DNA of 64,000 nt. It comes from Roseateles oligotrophus (GTDB lineage: Bacteria > Pseudomonadota > Gammaproteobacteria > Burkholderiales > Burkholderiaceae_C). The notes beneath the pieces were generated by a model. It saw nothing but the letters and a program-made list of their open reading frames with translations, did not search any database and was not told the origin of the DNA. The stretch lies in assembly GCF_025717515.1 (NCBI RefSeq), contig NZ_JAJIRN010000009.1, forward strand, positions 248,001 through 312,000, read 5' to 3'. This document shows positions 1 to 8,772 of this stretch, piece after piece (the stretch's first letter is position 1; every line of letters starts with the position of its first letter). The translations under genes were made by a program, and so were the position numbers.

Positions 1-693
1 GGCATAGGACAGGTGCACCGAAGGGCCACGGCGCGACCAGTAATAGTCTTCCGGCGCATTGGCGTAGAGCAGGCCGGTGGCGGCCGTGCCGCTCAGCTCG
101 ATCGCGGTCAATTTGCCGAACTCCGCGCCGGTGCGCTTGAGGCCTTGCACATCGATCTTGACGTAGCCGGCCTGGGCCACGTCCACGGTGGCGAGGCTGG
201 TGAACTGGCCGTTGATGGCTCCATTCCCTGCGGTCAGGCGCTGCGTAAAAGTTTTGCCCAGCGCGGTGATGCGCACGGTGCTGACGCCGCCATCCGGCGC
301 GCTGCCCTTGAGCACGATATTGAACTTGCCCGGCTGCGCGACCCGCACATAACTGCTGATCACGGTGGCCGGGTCGGTCCAGTCCATCAGCCCGTCTTCA
401 TTCGAAATCCATTCGGTCGTGTCGGGGCCGGCTGCGGTGATGTAGGCATTGCCGCCGAGGGCGATTTGTGGGGCGCGGGCTTTGGCGAGCGCTGCTGCCG
501 GGGCCGCCAAGGCATGCGCTGTCGGGCCTGCGGCGACTGCGGGCGCCGTCAACGCAGGCGCCTCGGCTTCGGCTACGCTGCCGCCGCCACATGCTGCGAG
601 CGACAGCAGCAATAAGGCGCTGAACGTGAGTTGCCGTGCAGGACGGGCCGGCTCGACGGGCGAGACGGGTTCGATTGCGAGATGCTGGTGCAT
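1..693 (-). CDS. DUF5077/DUF3472-like secreted lipoprotein (C-terminus outside window)
   Basis: Open from an ATG for 231 codons to the window edge, so the C-terminus is missing. The N-terminus has a lipoprotein signal: a hydrophobic run (LLLLSLAAC) ending in Cys-Gly-Gly, which predicts a lipid-anchored protein. After an Ala-rich linker comes a beta-rich region that starts near GGNAYITA and includes WISNEDGLMDWTDP. This resembles the DUF5077 domain often found in front of DUF3472; the following YYWSRRGPSVHLSY fits the start of DUF3472. It lies downstream of, and on the same strand as, the TonB receptor and GH31 genes, so it probably helps bind or process the same glycan at the cell surface. 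The family call is from memory of the motif pattern; enzymatic activity is unknown. Confidence 0.7.
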   Translation of the reverse strand, partial: MHQHLAIEPVSPVEPARPARQLTFSALLLLSLAACGGGSVAEAEAPALTAPAVAAGPTAHALAAPAAALAKARAPQIALGGNAYITAAGPDTTEWISNEDGLMDWTDPATVISSYVRVAQPGKFNIVLKGSAPDGGVSTVRITALGKTFTQRLTAGNGAINGQFTSLATVDVAQAGYVKIDVQGLKRTGAEFGKLTAIELSGTAATGLLYANAPEDYYWSRRGPSVHLSYA

Positions 694-744
694 GGGCTGG
701 CGAATCTTTCTTTGAACTGAACTGAGGAAGCTGCGCACAGCGGC

Positions 745-775
745 GCTTGGCCCGCCGGAAGCTGGCGGGCCAAGC
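745..775 (-). terminator. GC-rich hairpin after the TonB receptor gene
   Basis: A perfect 12-bp inverted repeat (GCTTGGCCCGCC / GGCGGGCCAAGC) with a 7-nt loop lies about 30 bp past the receptor stop codon. No T-run follows it on the minus strand. It may therefore stabilise the 3' end or attenuate transcription rather than act as a full intrinsic terminator before the lipoprotein gene. Confidence 0.45.
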
Positions 776-804
776 ATGGCCATGTGCGGATCAGGTGCTG
801 AGTC

Positions 805-3744
805 TTACCAGAACTTGTAGCTGGCCGACAGGCTGTACACGCGGCCGAAAACGTTCAGCGCATGGTTGTAGCCTTCCCAGCCGTTCGGGTCGAAGTCGGG
901 CTGCTTGTTCAAGACGTTCTTGATGTTCAGGCCCAGATTCAAGGACTTGATCGGCTCCCAGTTGAAGCCCAGATTGACCGTGTAATAGGCCGGTGCGCCG
1001 CCGCACAGATTGGCCGGCAGGTCCACGTCGGCCGCTGTACAGGTCGTCGGGTTGTTGTTCTCTTCATCATGCTTGTCGTAAGCCCATTTCGTGCCGCCGG
1101 TGTAGTTGACGAACAAGCTGCTGCCGAAGTTCTGATAGCGCCAATCGGCATTGAAGGTAGCGCGGTACTTGGGCTGACCGTAGTAGCCGACATAGTTCTG
1201 CGAGAAGCCCTCGCCGAGCGCGTCATCATGCTTGTTGCGGTTCATGATGGTGGCGGCCAAACCCAGGTTGAGCTGACCCATGCTTCCGAGGCTGAAGCGG
1301 CCATGGGCGTCGAGGTCGAAGCCGTCGACCAGCGTGCGGCCGCGGTTCAGATAGCTATTGCTCATGCCCGCCAACATGCCGACCGAGTAGCTCAGCGGTT
1401 TGCCCGTGCAGGCTGCCGCATTGGCCGGGTTGGTGCACATGGCAGCGGCGGCGGCCACAGCGGCCTTGTCGTTGTCGGAGATCGGGTTGCGGATCACGCC
1501 CGGCGCGCCGGCCAGGGTAGGGCCGTATTTCTCCGCGTACTGGTCATACAGTTCCTGGAAGTCCTGACGGACGATTTCATCGCGGCGCTGGATCAACCAA
1601 TAGTCGGCCGAGATGTCAAAGTCCTTGCCCGGCTGGAACACCAGGCCGAGCGTGCCGCTCTTGGCCTTCTCTGGCTTCAGGTCCTTGTTGGGTGGCGTCA
1701 GGCCGGCGATATTGTTGCTGCAGTTGCTATTGAGCAAGGACTTGCCGTTGTCTTTGTCCACCTGGTCAACCGACTTCTTGAGCTGATTGGCGATCGCATT
1801 GGTTTCGTTGCAGCGGATGGTGTCCTTCATGCCGCCGCGCTGGGCGAACACGCCGCCTTCGCCGGACTCGGCCAAATTGGGCGCTCGGAAGCCTTCGGAG
1901 TAGGTGCCGCGCAGCAGCAGTTCCGGCATGGCGCGGAACTTCAGGCCGAGCTTGGGCGCCAGATTGGCGGCGAAGTTCGGGTACTTGTCCAAGCGCGCCG
2001 CAGCGTCCAACTCCAGGTTCTTGGTGATGGGCACGACCACCTCGCTGAACAGCGCGCCTATGGTGCGCTGGCCGTCGAACCAGGAGCCACCTTGCTGGGT
2101 GATGTGGCCGTCGGCCGCGTCCTTGTTGCCGGGCGTGTAGAAGGACTCCTGCATCAGGTTGTAGCCGAAGGCGGCGCGCACATCGCCGGCCGCCAAGGTG
2201 GTCAGCTTGCCTTCGATCTTGCCGTCCAGGCTGATCAGTTTCGTGCGCGACTGAATGTCAAAGGTCGGGAAGGCCTCGCGGATCAGCGCGGCATTCTTGT
2301 CGTTGATCACCCCGAACTGGTAGGCCGGGTGGTCGGGGATGAAGCTGCGCTTGCTGACCGGGTCGTAGGTGAAAGGGCCAAAAGCTTTTTCGAAGCCGAC
2401 CGTGTTGATGTTGATGGTCTGGTAGGTGACCGAGTGGCTGGCGGCCACACTCAAGGCGGTCTCGTAGTCCCAGTCGCCAAACAAAGTGCCGCGCAGGCCG
2501 GCCATCGCGCGGTAGCTGTCGTCGGTGTTTTCCTGCCCGAAATGATTGCTGGCATCTTGCAAAAGATAGCTCAAGCCGGCCGCGCCGCCCATCTTGGCCT
2601 TCAACTCAGGAGTCAGCTTGTTGTACTCGTTATTGGGTCCGAGGAAGGGGGCGACAAAAGTGTTCAGCTTGGTGCCGGTATTGCGTGAATACCAGTTGAT
2701 GGTCTGGCCGCTGCTGAAGCTGCGCGGGCCGTTTTCGCCGCGCATATTGATATGGGTATAGGCGACTTCGGCAAAGCCTTCCATCGTCGGGCTGATATTG
2801 AGGCGGCCGGCCAAGTAGCCGGTGGCGCGGTCGGACTTGGGGCCGGTGTCGAGCTGATAGGGCAGGGCATTGACGATGCAACTGGTGTTGGCGCCAGCGG
2901 TCAATACGTTCTTGCAACCCGGTGCAGCCATATTGGTGCGGGCATTCTTGGCGTCGAACACGAACAGGGTGCCTGGGTTGACGGTGCCGAGCTCGCTGCC
3001 CTCGCCGATGCGCAGGTTCTTGATGAAGTTGGGATTGTTGACGTAGAACTGCTCGGGCCGCTTCAGGTAGGTGTCTGCAAAGGCAATGCGGTCGCGCTTG
3101 AACAGATTGACCGAGCCGTAGATGTTGAAGCGATCGCGGTCAAGGTCGCCAAAGCCATAGGTGGCGCTGGCCTGGTGTTCGCCAAAGGACTTGACCTTCT
3201 GCGAATGGTCGGTCGTCAGGCTCATCTGCAGGCCTTGGTAGGACCGCTTGGTGATCACGTTGATGACACCGGCGATCGCATCGGAGCCGTAGACGGCCGA
3301 GGCGCCGTCGGTCAGCACCTCCATGCGTTCGATCGCGGCGGCGGGGATGGAATCGATATTGACGAACTGGGTCTGAAAGCCTTCCGGTGCGCCGTAGAAG
3401 GACAGGCGGCGGCCATTCAACAGCACCAAGGTGCCTTGCGCGCCGATGCCGCGCAGATTGGCTTGCGAGGCGCCGTCGGAGCCGGTAAACATCGAACGGA
3501 AGTCTTGCTGGCCGGGGCGTGCGGCGGGCAGGTTGTCCAAGACCTGCATCAAGGTGCGCGCCCCCATGCTCTCGATTTGTTGGGCCGTGATCACCTGCAC
3601 CGGCGAGGCCGTCTCGGCGTTGACCCGCTTGATGCTGGAGCCGGTCACTTCGACCCGCTCCAACTCCTCTGCGGCATGGGCCGTGTGAGCGACTTGCACC
3701 AAGCCAGCTGCAGCCAGCAGCGCCACCAATTTTGTAACTTTCAT
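805..3744 (-). CDS. TonB-dependent outer-membrane receptor of the GalNAc locus (OmpAga-like)
   Basis: A 979-aa outer-membrane receptor that should import a sugar or glycan fragment using TonB energy. It has a signal peptide (about residues 1-24, ending AHA), then a TonB-box-like stretch (LERVEVTG), a plug domain (about 45-170, with VLDNLP, NLRGIG and VLLNGRR) and a long beta-barrel ending in SASYKFW, the usual aromatic C-terminus. The length is normal for sugar-locus receptors. It follows the GH31 gene with a 77-bp gap and is probably co-transcribed with it. Its position opposite the aga genes suggests transport of GalNAc or GalNAc-containing oligosaccharides; that substrate is inferred from context only. 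Confidence 0.88.
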   Translation of the reverse strand: MKVTKLVALLAAAGLVQVAHTAHAAEELERVEVTGSSIKRVNAETASPVQVITAQQIESMGARTLMQVLDNLPAARPGQQDFRSMFTGSDGASQANLRGIGAQGTLVLLNGRRLSFYGAPEGFQTQFVNIDSIPAAAIERMEVLTDGASAVYGSDAIAGVINVITKRSYQGLQMSLTTDHSQKVKSFGEHQASATYGFGDLDRDRFNIYGSVNLFKRDRIAFADTYLKRPEQFYVNNPNFIKNLRIGEGSELGTVNPGTLFVFDAKNARTNMAAPGCKNVLTAGANTSCIVNALPYQLDTGPKSDRATGYLAGRLNISPTMEGFAEVAYTHINMRGENGPRSFSSGQTINWYSRNTGTKLNTFVAPFLGPNNEYNKLTPELKAKMGGAAGLSYLLQDASNHFGQENTDDSYRAMAGLRGTLFGDWDYETALSVAASHSVTYQTININTVGFEKAFGPFTYDPVSKRSFIPDHPAYQFGVINDKNAALIREAFPTFDIQSRTKLISLDGKIEGKLTTLAAGDVRAAFGYNLMQESFYTPGNKDAADGHITQQGGSWFDGQRTIGALFSEVVVPITKNLELDAAARLDKYPNFAANLAPKLGLKFRAMPELLLRGTYSEGFRAPNLAESGEGGVFAQRGGMKDTIRCNETNAIANQLKKSVDQVDKDNGKSLLNSNCSNNIAGLTPPNKDLKPEKAKSGTLGLVFQPGKDFDISADYWLIQRRDEIVRQDFQELYDQYAEKYGPTLAGAPGVIRNPISDNDKAAVAAAAAMCTNPANAAACTGKPLSYSVGMLAGMSNSYLNRGRTLVDGFDLDAHGRFSLGSMGQLNLGLAATIMNRNKHDDALGEGFSQNYVGYYGQPKYRATFNADWRYQNFGSSLFVNYTGGTKWAYDKHDEENNNPTTCTAADVDLPANLCGGAPAYYTVNLGFNWEPIKSLNLGLNIKNVLNKQPDFDPNGWEGYNHALNVFGRVYSLSASYKFW

Positions 3745-3806
3745 TTCATGTTCTCCGGTTGAAGGCGGTCAGACCCATCTGCCGCCTAGTTCTCAAGTTA
3801 TTGATT

Positions 3807-3826
3807 GCTGACCTCTTGGGGTCAGC
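3807..3826 (-). other. Small hairpin at the GH31 stop codon
   Basis: GCTGACC and GGTCAGC pair around a 6-nt loop and overlap the end of the GH31 gene, upstream of the receptor gene. No T-run is present. It could be an intercistronic stability element, but the stem is only 7 bp. Confidence 0.3.
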
Positions 3827-6800
3827 GATTTCTGCCCTGATTGATTTCGACCCGCGCGTTTGTCCAACCCAAGAGCGCCGCGTTGGCCCAGTTGGCGCAG
3901 ACCTTGTGGGGCTCTTTGCCGACGGCACCCAGCGTGCGCAGACTCAGATGCGTCAAGCCGCGCACATCGATTTCGGGTTTGACGACGGCGGGCGCTTGCA
4001 CCAGACCGCTGTCGTAAAGCAGGCGCTCATCGCCCCAGATCTGGAACTGCAGGCCGCCATAGGCGCGGCAGCTGTCATCGATGCCCAGGTCGGCGCGGAA
4101 CAAGTTCCATGGCCCTTGCAGCTTCAGATCCAAGCGGCTTTGCGCGGCTACGCCCAGGCCTTGCTGGAACTTCAGGCCGTTCATGCGCATCTCGGCGGCC
4201 TTGGCCGCGGGCCTGTCTTTGGCAAAGCCCTTGGGCAGCGACAAGCCCGATAGATAGAGCTGTTGCTCGCCCAAGCCCTCGGCTGCGCGCTGCTCAAGCA
4301 GATGAAACTCCGACAGCACAATCGGCTCGACCTCGCTGGGCGCCAGCGCGTTGAAGGCCTTGGCCGGGGCGGCTTGCGCCGACACGGCGGTGACCATCTC
4401 ATCCACGCCGCTCGCCGCCTGCTCGGCGTCGGCGTTATGGGTGCTCAGGACACGGAAGCGCAAGAGGCGGCCGGCGGCAGGCTTGGCGAACATGACCGTC
4501 TGCAAACCCTCTTGCAGCTTGAGCCGACCGACCTGCACCGGCTTGCCCCAATCGCCGTTGTTGTCACCCAGGTAGACCTCGTAATCACGCACCTGGCCAT
4601 GCTTCCAGTTCTTGTCATTGCGCGGCGCGATCTCGAAGCCGTCGATCATGCGGCGCTCGCCCAGGCCCAAGACCCATTCATGCGGGCCGGCACGCATCGC
4701 CTGATTGCGCGTGGTGCGGAACCAGCTGTCGGGCTTGCCGTCAAAGGCATTCTCGATCGGGTGGCCGGGCTCTTCTCCGGGGCGGTTGACGACGGTCAGG
4801 CTGTCGACCGGCACCTGGCGCCCCAACACCGGTGCGGCGGGGAAGTCCTCGCTCTTGGCCAGCGCGGTGTCCGGCGAAATCTTCAGCCTGAACTCGGCCG
4901 CGTGGCGAATGCTGCGCTTGGGCGTCTTGATATGGACGGTGCCGAACTTGTCGTTCGCGTCAAACCACCAGCCCTGCGTGGCGGCGTCAAAAGCCGCTTG
5001 ATCGGTCGATTCGGGCAAGACCTGGCCCCCGAGTTCGACCGCCTGCGGTTTGCTGCGGCTGTGAACGATCAGCGCCAGGCTGCGCTGCGCCTCCTGACCG
5101 GCGTAGTCGCCCTGCACCGCGCCGACCTGGACGCGGATATCGCCCGCACCCTGTGTCGGTGCGCGCATTGTGATGACTTGCCGGCTGCTCTTGCCTTGCT
5201 CGCTGTATTGGCGCGTCAGGCCATCGTCTTCATACAAGGTGTAGCTCGACTCGCCCAGCGGGTAGAGCTCCAGCGTCAGCTGATCCTTGGCCTTTTGCCC
5301 GTCGTACAGCATCTCCGGGTACATCGGCAGGATCGCGCCGGCGCGCACAAACACCGGCAACTTGTCCAGCGTCACTTGCAGGTCAACCGTCTTGCCGCTC
5401 GCGCCGGCCTGTACTTGGCGGCCGTCCCAATAGTCGAACCACAGGCCTTCGGGCAGGTAGATGTTCTTGCGCCAGCCCTGGCTGGCGGCCTGGCTGCGGA
5501 ATACCGGCGCCACCAGCAGGTCACGGCCGAGCAGGAATTGATATTTATGCGTCTCGGTAGCCGCATTCGGGTCGTTCGGGTGATCCCACATCAGCCCGCG
5601 CACAATCGGCGCGCCGCTCGCCTCGGCCTCTTGCGCCAGGCCGTACATGTATGGCGTTATCCGCAGCTTCAGCTTCAGATACTTGCGGTTGATGCTGCGG
5701 TAGGGCTCGTCATAGGCCCAGGGGTGTTTGCGTGCCTGCGCCGCCCAGCCGCTCATGCCCATCAGCACGGGCGTGAAGGTCTTCCACTGCAGATCGCGGG
5801 TGAAGGTCTCGGGGCTGCCGCCAAAGATCGCGTCCACATCGCCGGTCGCGTAGGCCTGGCCCGACAAGGCCGAGCCGATCAGCGTCGGGATATGCCAGCG
5901 GATGTAGTCCCAGCTGCTGCTCTGGTCGCCGGTCCAGGTCACCGCATAGCGCTGGATGCCGGCCCAACCCATCACCGTCCACAAGAACGGCCGCGCATCG
6001 GAGTTGTCCAGAATGCCTTGGTAGGCCGACTGATTGGCGTCCATCGCGAACTGGTAGCCGGCCCCGGTCCAGGCAACGTCGAGCTTTTGCGCGCGGGTGC
6101 CGGCCGTGCCGACTTCCCATTTGATCTTGTCGACGCCGTTCTCGGTCCACAGCCCGGTGCGAAAGCCTAGCTCGCTCAGGCCCGCTACGGTCTTGGGCAG
6201 ATCGCTATAGCCGCAGCCATAGCCGTCATTGGGCAGAATCCAGCCGCCCGGCATGTCGTGCTCGCGGTATTTCTTGGCCACCGTCTCGATCACGTCGGGC
6301 GTCTTGCCGGTCGGGCCGTCGCTCCAGCCCTTGGGTACGGTGCCGGGCTTCTTGACGTTATCGGCGTCGTTATAACAGTCGGCGTCGCCATATTCATAGG
6401 CCCAGCGCGGCAACATTTTGGCGCGGCCGGTCAGCTCGGTGTAGCGGGCCAAAACCTGATGGATGCTGGGTCCGGCGAAGATGAAGGCGTCGAAGCGGCC
6501 GTCTTGGTGGGCCAGCGTGATGCGCTCGTTCTGGCGCAGATCGTAAGACCCATCGCGCCAGCTATTGCGCAAGATGCCCCAGCCCTTGGAGCTCATCAAA
6601 AACGGTGCGGGGCTGGGTCGGTCGCCTTCTTCCCAGCCGCCGGAGTAAGACACCTCGAGCTGTTTGCCCTTGAACTCGAAGCGGCCGTTTTGCTGGCCGC
6701 CGCCGAAGAAGCGCTCGCTCTTGTCGCTGCTCAAGGTCTGCACCGACAGCTTGTCGCTCAGGTCCAGGCTCTCGGTTTCGCGCCACAGCAGTTGCTGGTT

Positions 6801-7214
6801 GTCGGCCCGGTAGAGCGCCAGGCGCAGCGGCTTTTTGTAGATGCGCAGTGCGAGGCTGTCGGTCTGCAGCAGATAGTGGTCACCCAATTCGCTGAGCTTG
6901 TGCGCGATTGGAGCGCCCGGCCGCAAGGCTTCGGTCAGCACGATGGGCGCGGCCTTGTCCTCGGGCGCCGCAAAACGCTCGCTCGGGCTGGCTTCGAGCC
7001 GCACAAGGTCGGCGCGCAGCAGGCTGATGCGCAGGCGCGCTTTGCCGTCCGCCCGCAGCTCCCATTGCGGCGCGCTGCCGCTGCCTGCCGTGCTGGGCGC
7101 GGCCACCAGCTCACGCAAATTGCCCAGCGGCGCGGCGTGCGTCGAGCCGGCCGCCAGCAGGCCACCGGCCAGCAGACCCAGCAAGCCGGTGTTGAGGAGC
7201 AGACGATGTTGCAT
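3822..7214 (-). CDS. GH31 family glycosidase, predicted alpha-N-acetylgalactosaminidase, with discoidin-like and NPCBM domains
   Basis: A 1130-aa secreted glycosidase with a signal peptide at about 1-27. After an N-terminal beta-sandwich, the GH31 barrel runs from about 265 to 590. The likely nucleophile is D379 in KLDVAW and the likely acid/base is D430 in WTGDQ, the positions of the two GH31 aspartates. A discoidin-like (F5/8 C) module follows at about 800-925, and an NPCBM module at about 965-1125; NPCBM domains are known to bind galactose-type sugars. The divergent neighbours form a GalNAc catabolic operon, so release of terminal alpha-GalNAc is a better guess than alpha-glucosidase or xylosidase activity. 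From memory, one GH31 branch has this activity; the assignment to that branch is inference. Confidence 0.82.
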   Translation of the reverse strand: MQHRLLLNTGLLGLLAGGLLAAGSTHAAPLGNLRELVAAPSTAGSGSAPQWELRADGKARLRISLLRADLVRLEASPSERFAAPEDKAAPIVLTEALRPGAPIAHKLSELGDHYLLQTDSLALRIYKKPLRLALYRADNQQLLWRETESLDLSDKLSVQTLSSDKSERFFGGGQQNGRFEFKGKQLEVSYSGGWEEGDRPSPAPFLMSSKGWGILRNSWRDGSYDLRQNERITLAHQDGRFDAFIFAGPSIHQVLARYTELTGRAKMLPRWAYEYGDADCYNDADNVKKPGTVPKGWSDGPTGKTPDVIETVAKKYREHDMPGGWILPNDGYGCGYSDLPKTVAGLSELGFRTGLWTENGVDKIKWEVGTAGTRAQKLDVAWTGAGYQFAMDANQSAYQGILDNSDARPFLWTVMGWAGIQRYAVTWTGDQSSSWDYIRWHIPTLIGSALSGQAYATGDVDAIFGGSPETFTRDLQWKTFTPVLMGMSGWAAQARKHPWAYDEPYRSINRKYLKLKLRITPYMYGLAQEAEASGAPIVRGLMWDHPNDPNAATETHKYQFLLGRDLLVAPVFRSQAASQGWRKNIYLPEGLWFDYWDGRQVQAGASGKTVDLQVTLDKLPVFVRAGAILPMYPEMLYDGQKAKDQLTLELYPLGESSYTLYEDDGLTRQYSEQGKSSRQVITMRAPTQGAGDIRVQVGAVQGDYAGQEAQRSLALIVHSRSKPQAVELGGQVLPESTDQAAFDAATQGWWFDANDKFGTVHIKTPKRSIRHAAEFRLKISPDTALAKSEDFPAAPVLGRQVPVDSLTVVNRPGEEPGHPIENAFDGKPDSWFRTTRNQAMRAGPHEWVLGLGERRMIDGFEIAPRNDKNWKHGQVRDYEVYLGDNNGDWGKPVQVGRLKLQEGLQTVMFAKPAAGRLLRFRVLSTHNADAEQAASGVDEMVTAVSAQAAPAKAFNALAPSEVEPIVLSEFHLLEQRAAEGLGEQQLYLSGLSLPKGFAKDRPAAKAAEMRMNGLKFQQGLGVAAQSRLDLKLQGPWNLFRADLGIDDSCRAYGGLQFQIWGDERLLYDSGLVQAPAVVKPEIDVRGLTHLSLRTLGAVGKEPHKVCANWANAALLGWTNARVEINQGRNR

Positions 7215-7298
7215 TTTGTACTTTCTGGACCCTTGGCAGGCCTCAATCGAAACTAACTGAGCGAACTCTAGGCAAGGCTTTTGCTGGAGTCAATCGAC

Positions 7299-7316
7299 CG
7301 AAAGTCACAACGAAAG
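7299..7316 (-). promoter_or_regulatory. Candidate AgaR operator (GH31 side)
   Basis: Two direct CGAAAG repeats start exactly 12 bp apart. A further CGAAAG lies at 7364-7369. The position, 85-100 bp before the GH31 start, suits repression of that operon. From memory, AgaR-type DeoR regulators in other proteobacteria recognise repeated CTTTC-like blocks; binding here is inferred. Confidence 0.45.
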
Positions 7317-7494
7317 ATAAATCCGTCAATTTAGTGAAAACCATTAGAAATATGAATTGAAAACGAAAGTGAGGTGCTGCTTTTTTGCCCGCATGTGCGG
7401 CGAAAATTGTCGAACTTGGCCCCGGTGAGGGCTGTGTGTGGCTCGAATTGCCCGATTCGCGGTGGTGGGCGAATTTCCGTGTTTCGAAATTTAT

Positions 7495-7512
7495 CTTTCT
7501 TTTTGCTCTTTC
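7495..7512 (+). promoter_or_regulatory. Candidate AgaR operator (agaS side)
   Basis: Two CTTTC blocks start 13 bp apart, and the second continues as CTTTCG. A GAAAG in opposite orientation follows at 7525-7529. The site is about 70 bp upstream of agaS and matches the repeat type seen on the GH31 side. Confidence 0.45.
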
Positions 7513-7578
7513 GTTTGCTACAGTGAAAGCAAATATCGACTCTGAACGAACCTTGAACCCCGTGTTCCACTGCGCTCA

Positions 7579-8772
7579 ATGAACCCATTACTTACCCGCA
7601 CTCGCGACGACTGGCAGGCCCTGGGCGGCCTGGCCACGGCCGAAGAAATCAGCCAGCAGCCCGAGGTCTGGCGCGAAATGGCGTGCTCGATGGCTGTGCC
7701 GCAGCAAGCCGCCATTGATGCTTTTTTGGGCTCATGGCTGAGCAATGAGCGGCACCTAGTGATCCTGACCGGCGCCGGTAGCTCGGCCTTTTGCGGCGAG
7801 GGTGTGGTCGACGAGATCAACCGCAAGTGGCCGGCGCAAGTGCGCGCGGTGCCGACCACCAGCCTGATCTCGCACCCGGCGCTTTATCTTGAGCGCGACA
7901 GGCCGACGCTGCTGGTGTCCTTTGCGCGCAGCGGCAACAGCCCCGAAAGTCTGGCCGCCGTTGACCTGGTGCGCCAGCTGGTCGATGCGCCGCGTTTTTT
8001 GAACATTACTTGCAATGCCGACGGTGCGCTGTATGTCCGCAATGCAACACAGGCCGACAGCTTGAATCTGCTGATGCCCGGCCGCTCGTGCGACCGCGGC
8101 TTCGCCATGACGAGCAGCTTCAGCTGCATGCATCTGGCGGCCTTGCTGGCCTTTGGGCGGGATGACTGGGCCAACCGCCTGGCGCGCGTTGAAGCCTTGG
8201 CGACGCAGGCGGAGCATTTGCTGCGCGACTGGGCCGTGCCGATCGAGGCGCTGGCGCATGAACCGTTCGCGCGCCTGGTCTATCTGGGCAGCGGGCCGTT
8301 GGAGGCCTTGGCCAAGGAGTCGGCGCTGAAGGTGCTGGAGCTGACCTGCGGTCATGTGCTGGCCTTTGCCAACACCAGCCTTGGCTTTCGCCATGGCCCC
8401 AAGTCCATCCTGAACGAGAACACCTTGGTGATCGTATTCCCCTCGTCCGATGCCCATGTGCGACGCTTCGATGCGGACTTGTTGGCCGAGTTGCAACGCG
8501 ATGGCGTGGCCGGCCGCGTGCTGCAAGTGGGCCTGGCCGAAGCCGGCGAGGATGCGGGTGGGGGAATTTTGCTTGCCGGCGTGGCGCCCGAGTTGGCCGC
8601 CGCTGGCGACAGCTGGTTGGCGCCCTTGTGGCTGTTGGTGGCGCAGCAATACGCCTTGCAGCGCTCGGTTGCGCTGGGTCTGACGCCCGACAACCCATTC
8701 CCCGACGGCACCGTCAATCGCGTCGTGCAAGGCGTCACCATTCACAGCTATGTTGCCCCAGTCGTTCACTGA
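7579..8772 (+). CDS. agaS: AgaS, galactosamine-6-phosphate deaminase/isomerase (SIS domains)
   Basis: A 397-aa protein with two SIS sugar-isomerase domains, expected to turn galactosamine-6-phosphate into tagatose-6-phosphate and ammonia in the cytoplasm. It closely follows the AgaS pattern I know from E. coli: ILTGAGSSAF, SFARSGNSPES, DRGFAMTSSFS, ESALKVLELT, GFRHGPKS and the C-terminal GTVNRVVQGV. Its length is also close to the family norm. It is the first gene of the rightward aga operon, and the kinase gene starts inside its 3' end. The ribosome-binding site before the ATG is weak, but the N-terminus aligns with the family from the start. Confidence 0.92.
   Translation: MNPLLTRTRDDWQALGGLATAEEISQQPEVWREMACSMAVPQQAAIDAFLGSWLSNERHLVILTGAGSSAFCGEGVVDEINRKWPAQVRAVPTTSLISHPALYLERDRPTLLVSFARSGNSPESLAAVDLVRQLVDAPRFLNITCNADGALYVRNATQADSLNLLMPGRSCDRGFAMTSSFSCMHLAALLAFGRDDWANRLARVEALATQAEHLLRDWAVPIEALAHEPFARLVYLGSGPLEALAKESALKVLELTCGHVLAFANTSLGFRHGPKSILNENTLVIVFPSSDAHVRRFDADLLAELQRDGVAGRVLQVGLAEAGEDAGGGILLAGVAPELAAAGDSWLAPLWLLVAQQYALQRSVALGLTPDNPFPDGTVNRVVQGVTIHSYVAPVVH

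Larger units (their letters stand above)
7215..7578. promoter_or_regulatory. Divergent promoter region between the GH31/receptor operon and the aga operon
   Basis: A 364-bp region without a gene. It is AT-rich relative to its surroundings and carries several CGAAAG or CTTTC motifs near both ends, which are annotated separately as candidate regulator sites. I could not fix a convincing -35/-10 pair for either direction. Confidence 0.6.

Noticed and set aside
862-2688. 608-codon open frame on the plus strand
   Set aside because: It is antisense to the TonB receptor gene. Its product is low-complexity (rich in Val, Ala, Gly, Gln) with no recognisable domain; long antisense frames are expected in GC-rich genes.
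4263-6170. 635-codon open frame on the plus strand
   Set aside because: It lies wholly inside the GH31 gene on the other strand, which has clear catalytic motifs. The antisense product matches nothing known.
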